This document shows, one piece after another, positions 6,211-9,972 of a DNA stretch of 9,972 bases. Under the pieces are notes generated by a model. The model searched no databases, was not told where the DNA came from, and worked only from the letters and a program-made list of their open reading frames with translations. The stretch's first letter is position 1, and each line of letters begins with the position of its first letter. A program made the position numbers and the translations under genes. Location of the stretch: positions 1 to 9,972 of the forward strand of contig JAHJNP010000051.1 in NCBI GenBank assembly GCA_018820745.1. The letters run 5' to 3'. This DNA comes from Gammaproteobacteria bacterium. GTDB lineage: Bacteria > Pseudomonadota > Gammaproteobacteria > Burkholderiales > Thiobacillaceae.

Positions 6211-8510
6211 GCCGCAACGCGGCAACGACCGGAACTTCCCACAGCCTGTTGTGGCTGGCCGCGCTGGTGTACACCGCATTTGTCATTTACGGCAGCCTGG
6301 TGCCGCTGGAATTCCGCGCGTTGCCGTGGGACGAAGCGGTGGCGCGGTTCGGTGCAATACCGTTCCTCCAGCTCGGCATCGGTTCGCGCGCCGACTGGGT
6401 GGCCAATCTGCTGCTGTTCATTCCACTGACCTTCCTGTGGATGGGCGCGCTGTCGGCAGGTGGTCGACGCCTGCGAACGGTGCTTACGGCGCTGGCGCTG
6501 ATTCCGGTGGCTTCCGCGCTGAGCGTCGGCATCGAGTTCACCCAGCTGTTTTTTCCGCAACGCACGGTATCGCAGAACGACATCTTTGCCGAAACACTGG
6601 GCGGCATCGTCGGCGTGCTGGCTTGGCGGGGAACGGGCAACCGTTTCGTCGGCTGGCTGCAGTCCTGGCAGCAGGTCCATGCCCGCGCCGCACTGGCCGA
6701 GCGTATGGCCTGGGTGTATCTGGCCGGGGTGCTGGTCTACAACGTTCTGCCGCTTGACCTGACCATCAGCCTGGTCGAGATTTTTCATCAATGGCGGGAT
6801 GGCAAGGTCAACCTGATTCCATTTGGCCGCCTGCCGGATGATGCAGCCTACGCGTTGTATGAAGTCGCCACCGATGCCCTGATCTGGACCCCGCTTGCGC
6901 TGCTGTGGCGGCTCGACGGTACGCGCAGTGCATGGCGCGTCTGGGGCATGACGCTGGCCACCGCGGCCGCGCTGGAAGTCATGCAGTTGTTCGTGTATTC
7001 GCGGGTCAGCGATGTCACCGATCTGTTCACTGCGGCTGCTGGCGCGGTACTGGGGGGCTGGGTTGGCGGCCGTCTGGCCGTCCGCGAGGCGTCCTTCAGC
7101 CAGGCGCCGCCGTGGTCAGCGTGGCTTCCATTCGCGCTGGCGGCGGGGTGGATGTCCGCGCTGATGTTCGTGTTCTGGTTCCCCTTCGACTTTCGAACCG
7201 ACGGTGCCTTCATCAAAGACCGGCTCGATTTCGTGCAGCGGGTGCCGTTTGAGGTGTATTACTTTGGCACCGAATATCGCGCCATCACCGAGGTGCTGCG
7301 CAAGACGCTGTTCTTTGCGCCGCTCGGCGCTTTGCTGGCGTGGGGCGTGGCGCGCCAGCCGTGGCGCTGGCGCAGCCCGTTGTTTGCGCTGGCCATGCTG
7401 GTGCTCGCGCTGATGCCCGCCACTATCGAACTGGGGCAGCTGATGCTGCCGCACAAAATCGTCGACGCCACTGATTGGTTGCTGGCCTGGCTGGGTGGTC
7501 TGGCGGGCTATGGCGCGGCGCGGCGCATGCTGCGTGCGCCACGTCGCGCTGTCACCGCGCGGGAGTCCTCCCGCGCCGAGACCGTCGAGCCGCCCTCCAT
7601 TCCCCGCACACGCTGGCATTTCCCTCTGATGCTGGGCGGCATGACCCTGCTGTTCTGGGCCGCCTCTCAGGCCGCCTTCGTGCCTTACAACGTGCGCGAG
7701 TTGTTCCGGCCGGATGCCGCCTGGCTGTCGGCGCTGCTGCTCGCGCTGGCAGTTGGATGGCTGTCGGTTTGGCCGGCCTGGCTGGCGCGGCGGCGCGTGT
7801 CCGGCCTGGCCCGGTTGTGGCAACTGCCGTTCGGATTGCTGATATATGGCGGGGTCGCTTTTCTGCTGCTGCATGCTGCCGTGCCGGATGAAGGCCTGCA
7901 CGATCTGGTCGGCAGTCCGGTGCTGCGCTGGCCGGAGCCGTGGGAGACCGGGCTGCGCTGGGTGGCGCTGGCCGCGGTGCCTGGCGCGTTGCTGTACCTG
8001 GCCGCGCAGACCGTTCGCCGCTGGCGTGGGCGGCGCTTGGGCGCGCTGCATTTCTGGGCAGCGCTGCCGGTGCTGCTGCTGGCCTATTGGGGCGTGGTTG
8101 CGCAGGCTGCCACCGACAATCTCACCGAACTCATCGCCGCACCGCAGCCGCTGGCCTTTGTCGCGCTGTGTGCCTGGCTCTATACCCTGTTCCTTGCGGC
8201 GGCATGGCTCGCCTCGCCTGCGCCAGCAACGATGCGCGCCGCGCGGCTGGCCGGTGTGTTTGTTTCGCTGCCGCTGGCGGCCTTGTTTCTGCATCTCGGG
8301 TTGGCCGGTGAAATCGACAAGTACGGCCAGCATTTCTCCGCCTTGCAGTTTCTGCTGAGCACCGACCGCCAGCATTACGCGACGCTGCCGGTCATCTGGC
8401 TGCGCTACAGTGCGCTGCATGTGCTTGTCATTGTGGCGCTTGCCTTCATACAATGGCCGCACTTCCGCGCCAGGCGCCAACCTAACCCAACTGCCCATGC
8501 ACCTCATTGA
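6207..8510 (+). CDS. Large polytopic membrane protein with three VanZ-like repeats
   Basis: This is an integral membrane protein of 767 aa, far longer than a single-domain VanZ protein (roughly 150-200 aa). Residues 1-445 hold three tandem VanZ-like units. Each has a V/I-P-F or similar loop (P52-F53, P205-F206, P347-F348), a hydrophobic helix with a central proline (LLLFIPL, LIWTPLA, LFFAPLG), and an ExxQ signature followed 12 residues later by Asp (E110/Q113/D125, E257/Q260/D272, E408/Q411/D423). A polar linker (about 445-470) leads to a C-terminal region with about eight more hydrophobic segments (about 473-750), for which I recognise no family. VanZ itself gives low-level teicoplanin resistance, but most VanZ-like proteins have no known function. 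The start overlaps the beta-helix gene (ATGA), without a Shine-Dalgarno. The 3' end overlaps the DHH gene by 14 nt and carries a candidate promoter. Confidence 0.88.
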   Translation: MSRNAATTGTSHSLLWLAALVYTAFVIYGSLVPLEFRALPWDEAVARFGAIPFLQLGIGSRADWVANLLLFIPLTFLWMGALSAGGRRLRTVLTALALIPVASALSVGIEFTQLFFPQRTVSQNDIFAETLGGIVGVLAWRGTGNRFVGWLQSWQQVHARAALAERMAWVYLAGVLVYNVLPLDLTISLVEIFHQWRDGKVNLIPFGRLPDDAAYALYEVATDALIWTPLALLWRLDGTRSAWRVWGMTLATAAALEVMQLFVYSRVSDVTDLFTAAAGAVLGGWVGGRLAVREASFSQAPPWSAWLPFALAAGWMSALMFVFWFPFDFRTDGAFIKDRLDFVQRVPFEVYYFGTEYRAITEVLRKTLFFAPLGALLAWGVARQPWRWRSPLFALAMLVLALMPATIELGQLMLPHKIVDATDWLLAWLGGLAGYGAARRMLRAPRRAVTARESSRAETVEPPSIPRTRWHFPLMLGGMTLLFWAASQAAFVPYNVRELFRPDAAWLSALLLALAVGWLSVWPAWLARRRVSGLARLWQLPFGLLIYGGVAFLLLHAAVPDEGLHDLVGSPVLRWPEPWETGLRWVALAAVPGALLYLAAQTVRRWRGRRLGALHFWAALPVLLLAYWGVVAQAATDNLTELIAAPQPLAFVALCAWLYTLFLAAAWLASPAPATMRAARLAGVFVSLPLAALFLHLGLAGEIDKYGQHFSALQFLLSTDRQHYATLPVIWLRYSALHVLVIVALAFIQWPHFRARRQPNPTAHAPH
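8425..8454 (+). promoter_or_regulatory. Candidate internal sigma70 promoter for the DHH and sat-like genes
   Basis: TTGTCA (8425-8430, 5 of 6) and TACAAT (8449-8454, 5 of 6) are separated by 18 bp, inside the last codons of the VanZ gene. Transcription would start at about 8460-8462, giving a leader of roughly 35 nt before the DHH start at 8497. It is an unusually good match in GC-rich coding sequence, and it is the best promoter candidate I found in the window. Confidence 0.55.
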
Positions 8511-9453
8511 CGTTTTCAACGGCGACGCCGACGGCATCTGCGCGCTGCACCAGCTGCGCCTGGCCGAGCCCGCCGATTCCGAGCTGGTCACCGGGCCCAA
8601 ACGCGACATCAGCCTGCTGAAACGGGTCGAGGCCGGGGCCGGCGACCATATCACCGTGCTCGATATTGCGCTGTCCAAGAACCGGGATGCGCTGGACAAA
8701 CTGCTCGAGTCGGGCGCGAAGATCCGCTATTTCGATCACCACCAGCCGGGCGACATCCCGGTGCACCCGAACTTCGATCCGCACATTGATACCGATGCCA
8801 ATGTGTGCACCGGCCTGCTGGTGAATCGGCATCTGCAGGGCCGGCATCTGGCGTGGGCAGTCACCGCCGCGTTCGGCGACAACCTGGCCGATGCCGCGCG
8901 TCAGGCCGCCGCACCCCTGAACCTGTCTGCCGATCAACTGGCGCAATTGCAGTCGCTGGGCGAATGCCTCAATTACAACGGCTACGGCGAAACGCTCGAC
9001 GACCTGTTTTTCGCCCCCGCCGATTTGTATCGCCAGCTGCGCCCGTTTGCCGATCCCTTCGCCTTTGTCGCTGAATCGCCCGCCTATCAAGTGCTGAAAA
9101 CCGGCTATCAGGACGACATGGCGCGCGCCGTTGCCGTGGAGGCACAGGAAGCACGCACATCCGGGCGTATTTTCATGCTGCCCGCCGAGAAATGGGCGCG
9201 ACGGATTTCCGGCGTGTTTGGCAATCAGCTGGCAGTCGAGTCGCCCACCCAGGCACATGCCGTGCTCACGGGGAAACCGGGCGGCGGCTATCTCGTCAGC
9301 GTGCGCGCGCCGCTGATTGCCCGGTCGGGAGCGGACGAGTTGTGCAGCCAGTTCGACAGCGGCGGCGGACGCCGTGGCGCCGCCGGCATCAATCATTTGC
9401 CCGAATCGGAGCTTGGCCGGTTTATTGCTCTGTTTTTCAAAACTTTTGGCTAA
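8497..9453 (+). CDS. DHH-family phosphoesterase
   Basis: This is a cytoplasmic metal-dependent phosphoesterase of 318 aa, of the DHH/DHHA1 superfamily (relatives include RecJ and NrnA-type oligoribonuclease/pAp phosphatases). Motif I is FNGDADGIC (Asp10, Asp12), motif II is VLDIALS (Asp56), and motif III is FDHHQPG (Asp80, His81, His82). A linker leads to a DHHA1 domain ending GGGRRGAAGINHLP (residues 289-302). There the His usual after GGG in NrnA-type proteins is Arg292. I chose the ATG at 8497 because MHLIDVFNGDADG puts motif I at the N-terminus as in the family. An in-frame ATG at 8410 would add 29 residues that read as antisense-like filler from the VanZ 3' end. There is no Shine-Dalgarno, and the gene overlaps the VanZ gene by 14 nt. 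The true substrate cannot be read from sequence; the sat-like neighbour makes pAp or small nucleotides plausible. Confidence 0.92.
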   Translation: MHLIDVFNGDADGICALHQLRLAEPADSELVTGPKRDISLLKRVEAGAGDHITVLDIALSKNRDALDKLLESGAKIRYFDHHQPGDIPVHPNFDPHIDTDANVCTGLLVNRHLQGRHLAWAVTAAFGDNLADAARQAAAPLNLSADQLAQLQSLGECLNYNGYGETLDDLFFAPADLYRQLRPFADPFAFVAESPAYQVLKTGYQDDMARAVAVEAQEARTSGRIFMLPAEKWARRISGVFGNQLAVESPTQAHAVLTGKPGGGYLVSVRAPLIARSGADELCSQFDSGGGRRGAAGINHLPESELGRFIALFFKTFG

Positions 9454-9474
9454 CGCAGTTTTACCTGAGCTGAC

Positions 9475-9972
9475 ATGAATCAACTGATCGCACCCTACGG
9501 CGGCACCCTTGTCAATCTGATCGACCCTGCAAGAAGTGACGCACTCAAACAGGAAGCGCTGAGCCTGCCTTCGCTCGACCTTGGCTGGCGGCAGCAGTGC
9601 GAGCTTGAAATGTTGATGACCGGCGCCTATTCGCCACTCACCGGCTTCATGACGCGTGCCCAGTGCGCGCGCATCGAGTCGGATCGGCAACTGGATGACG
9701 GCAGTTTCTGGCCGTTGCCTGTCGCCCTGAGTAGCCGGCAAAAAATCGCCGCTGAGTTGAAGCCGGGCGATCGGGTGGCGCTGCGCGACGGTGAAGGTTT
9801 CATGCTTGCGGTGCTGACCGTCAGCGACGTGTGGGATGACAACGGCGCCTGGCTTCTGGGGGGCGCGGTCGAGGGCGTGGCGCTGCCGTCGCATCCGGAC
9901 TTTGCCAGCCTGCGCGCCACCCCGGCCGAACTGCGCGCGCTGTTTGCCCGTCGCGGCTGGCGCCGCGTGGTC
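9475..9972 (+). CDS. Sulfate adenylyltransferase-like protein, N-terminal part (runs off window)
   Basis: This frame opens at an ATG 21 nt after the DHH stop and stays open for 166 codons to the right edge. It begins MNQLIAPYGG and matches the ATP sulfurylase N-terminus: QQCELEMLMTGAYSPLTGFM, then DGSFWPLPVAL, AVLTVSDVW, VEGVALPSHPDFASLR, and TPAELRALFARRGWRRVV, the stretch just before the catalytic QxRNP...HxxH region. The catalytic motifs are outside the window. Compared with active enzymes as I remember them, a loop of roughly 25 residues that contains an HPGV-type motif is missing after AVLTVSDVW (around residues 121-125). This suggests the ATP-sulfurylase-like domain of a two-domain APS kinase (SAT-like plus CysC), as in Thiobacillus denitrificans, where that domain is inactive. 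A plain or bifunctional Sat remains possible. Only a weak GAG (9467-9469) precedes the start. Confidence 0.88.
   Translation, partial: MNQLIAPYGGTLVNLIDPARSDALKQEALSLPSLDLGWRQQCELEMLMTGAYSPLTGFMTRAQCARIESDRQLDDGSFWPLPVALSSRQKIAAELKPGDRVALRDGEGFMLAVLTVSDVWDDNGAWLLGGAVEGVALPSHPDFASLRATPAELRALFARRGWRRVV

Noticed and set aside
8410..8496. Upstream ATG for the DHH gene, adding 29 residues
   Set aside because: The extra residues lie wholly inside the VanZ coding sequence, do not look like a DHH N-terminus, and would start upstream of the candidate promoter. MHLIDVFNGDADG from 8497 fits the family.
7116..8699. A 527-codon minus-strand open frame across the VanZ and DHH genes
   Set aside because: It is antisense to two well-supported genes, has Arg/Gln/Pro-rich shadow composition, and shows no recognisable motif.
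9454..9474. Possible separate promoter or terminator between the DHH and sat-like genes
   Set aside because: The 21-nt gap has no stem-loop with a T run and no pair of promoter hexamers at acceptable spacing.
8482..9894. A 470-codon minus-strand open frame across the DHH and sat-like genes
   Set aside because: It covers two clear family members on the other strand; its composition is that of a shadow frame.

Overview
The window is a GC-rich stretch of bacterial chromosome with every gene on the + strand. It most likely comes from a betaproteobacterium of the Thiobacillus/Nitrosomonadales type. That placement is inferred from three things: the type IV pilus order pilM-N-O-P-Q followed by aroK, the GC-rich coding style, and a sulfate adenylyltransferase-like gene at the right edge that resembles the two-domain APS kinase described in Thiobacillus denitrificans. 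No species can be named from the sequence alone.

Left part (1-4341): the end of pilM, then complete pilN, pilO, pilP and pilQ. The first four are joined by 4-nt ATGA overlaps, and pilN to pilQ all have recognisable Shine-Dalgarno sequences. They encode the PilM/N/O/P inner-membrane and periplasmic alignment complex and the PilQ outer-membrane secretin. A textbook intrinsic terminator closes the unit at 4313-4341.

Right part (about 4378-9972): a second, tightly packed run of genes. It holds aroK (shikimate kinase), a secreted right-handed beta-helix protein, a very large polytopic membrane protein with three VanZ-like repeats, a DHH-family phosphoesterase, and the first 166 codons of a sulfate adenylyltransferase-like protein. 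The first four overlap by 1, 4 and 14 nt. Unlike the pil genes, none has a good Shine-Dalgarno. A candidate sigma70 promoter lies so close to aroK that its mRNA could be leaderless. A second, stronger candidate lies inside the 3' end of the VanZ gene and could drive DHH-sat separately. aroB, which usually follows aroK in this neighbourhood, is absent; the beta-helix gene is there instead.

How they work together: the first block builds and aligns the type IV pilus machine. The beta-helix/VanZ pair looks like an uncharacterised cell-envelope module, probably acting on a glycan. The DHH/sat-like pair may link PAPS formation to removal of its by-product pAp. The least described item is the triple-VanZ protein, in which an E-x2-Q-x11-D signature recurs three times with exact internal spacing. 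I see no mobile element, CRISPR array or RNA gene.
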